Source: Chamaea fasciata (Eukaryota; Chordata; Aves; Passeriformes; Sylviidae). From it: a stretch of DNA of 64,000 nucleotides. The translations under genes were made by a program, and so were the position numbers. The notes under the pieces were generated by a model, which was given only the letters and a program-made list of their open reading frames with translations, was not told the origin of the DNA and made no database searches. Below are positions 62,607 through 64,000 of this stretch, in pieces; the first letter of the stretch is position 1, and every line of letters starts with the position of its first letter. Location: positions 1,927,001 to 1,991,000 of the forward strand of contig JARCOQ010000016.1 of assembly GCA_029207755.1 (NCBI GenBank), given 5' to 3'.

Positions 62607-64000
62607 CTAAGAAGAAGGAACAAAAAAGATTAATGTCTGTGTACATTTTTGCTCATTTCAGATCTAGAAGTCATGTGCACAGGCAGCACACTTAAGATGA
62701 TGCCAACACCATTAGCTATGCAGCAAAGCACATAAAAATGCTCTTAATCTCATCACTAATTCGAGCAATCTTTCAAAAGCGTTGTTATTTAACACCACAT
62801 CAGAAGTATTGATCAAATCAAATTAGTCTGCATCTGGCTTTAATACAAATGTTTACAAGTGTGCCTGTGGTTGCAGCTGTTTTGTTTTCACCAGATGTAG
62901 GGCAGAATGCACCTCTTCACCACATGCCTATTAATGAGATACACTGTTTGTTCCTTGTTCAGCTTCTCCAAATTGCTTCTTCTCCTGGCTGTAAATCCTG
63001 ACACAGGAAGTAACTGCTACAGGGAGATGGGAATAGAGATAATGTCATTGCTTCCTCATGGCATTGCTTCACAAGTTCAGCCCTGAAGATGGTGAGATTT
63101 CTGAACCTTGTCACCTCCTATAAAATCCTTTCGATTTTTTACAAATGCCTTAAAAATACTTTCTGTCATTAAATCAAGAATAAAAATTTAAAGAAAAAAT
63201 AACTGACAGAATTTTAGAATTTTTGAAGATGTCCTTTGGGTTAGGTTTAACATGACACCAGAACAGCCAAATACCATAGAGAGAAGTGTCAGCTCAAACA
63301 ATTTCATTAACCATTTCACATATGCTAATCAGTAACTTTATGAGTGCTACAAGGATACAGTTATATTAAAACATCCCTCCCAACATTTCAGTGAAATATG
63401 CATATGCAATAAATCAGCAAGCTCTGTCCTGCAAGTATTCAATGCAGATGCCAGTAAATTTTGTGTGCTTTTACTGAAGATATACTAATGGAATTGGTTA
63501 CTTGATTTCTTCAAGGAAGCAAAGCCATTGGACAACTTCTTTCCCCTTTACATTCAGTTCACACAATTACCTTTCTTAATATTTTCTATAGTTACAGAAG
63601 TTTTCACACATTTAACAAAAAACTTAACATTGTCCTAAGGTCCAGATGGAGTCTGACAAACTCTAGCAGTGGATAAAATGTAAAAGATTTGATTATGTCA
63701 ACCAAATGTACCAGACAATGCTGCAGGAATCATGATTCCAGTCTGGCTTTGGTAATCTGCAGATAAACCCCACCCTTGCAGGACTGCAGGGTTCAGCAAA
63801 GTTCTCATATCACTTGAAATCAGCCAACCCAAATTTCTTCATGCAAGATTTTTTCCAAGACACTCCTGCGTCTTTGGCCAGGGAGAAAGTAGATGATCAT
63901 TTTTCTGCCCATTCCATAATACCCATATTACACATTAAGAGCTAAATTACATGAGCAAGAAACATTTCAGTAGGTCATTAGAGGGAGTTTGCACTTCATT
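62607..64000 (-). other. SNX29: SNX29 intron, partial
   Basis: The 3' end of an intron of phase 1; its donor and the preceding exon lie beyond the right edge. I see no exon, repeat element or RNA gene in it. Confidence 0.8.

Noticed and set aside
1..64000. tRNA genes, CRISPR arrays, bacterial operons
   Set aside because: No tRNA box B (GGTTCRANYCC) with a matching cloverleaf was seen, there are no regularly spaced repeats, and the window is clearly a vertebrate intron landscape.

Overview
This is a vertebrate nuclear genome window, most likely from a bird. It has no bacterial gene organisation, is AT-rich and mostly non-coding, carries CR1 (chicken repeat 1) retrotransposon fragments on both strands, and contains nine small exons with GT/AG splice sites. 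Joined on the minus strand, the exons read as one continuous protein that I recognise as sorting nexin 29 (SNX29, formerly RUNDC2A). All identifications come from reading the sequence and from remembered family knowledge; no search was run.

Layout, in the direction of transcription (right to left). 64000-62607 is part of an intron; the RUN-domain half of the gene lies beyond the right edge. Exons at 62606-62543, 61300-61172, 54110-54028, 51147-51041 and 47078-46962 encode the central coiled coils. Exons at 46159-46104 and 45149-45068 encode a linker and the start of the PX domain. Exon 32556-32416 carries the PX core (phosphoinositide-binding Arg-Arg-Tyr motif and a Pro-Pro-Lys-Lys loop). Exon 18762-18623 carries the PX C-terminal helices. 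The exons total 919 nt (about 306 residues), every junction keeps frame, and there is no internal stop. The last coding exon was not found. It either diverges too much to recognise within 1-18622 or lies beyond the left edge.

Mobile DNA: CR1 copies at about 14215-14420 (minus), 38795-39216 (plus) and 60480-60970 (plus, with the reverse-transcriptase end and an internal deletion), plus older CR1/L3-like relics at 51605-51915, 41020-41190 and perhaps 29500-29720. A solo LTR of a retrovirus-like element at 47578-48189 is defined by TGTGG...CCACA termini, a near-perfect 6-bp target-site duplication and an AATAAA signal.

The rest is intron or flanking DNA with microsatellites, poly(A)/poly(T) tracts, local tandem duplications and some structured repeats: a nested hairpin cluster at 25785-25864, a 29-bp perfect direct repeat at 49997/50865, and a 9-bp-stem hairpin at 35579-35601. 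I see no tRNA, rRNA, CRISPR array or second confident protein gene. No undescribed biological system stands out. The points most worth a second look are the missing SNX29 3' end, an orphan exon-like ORF at 353-496, the hairpin cluster and the long direct repeat.
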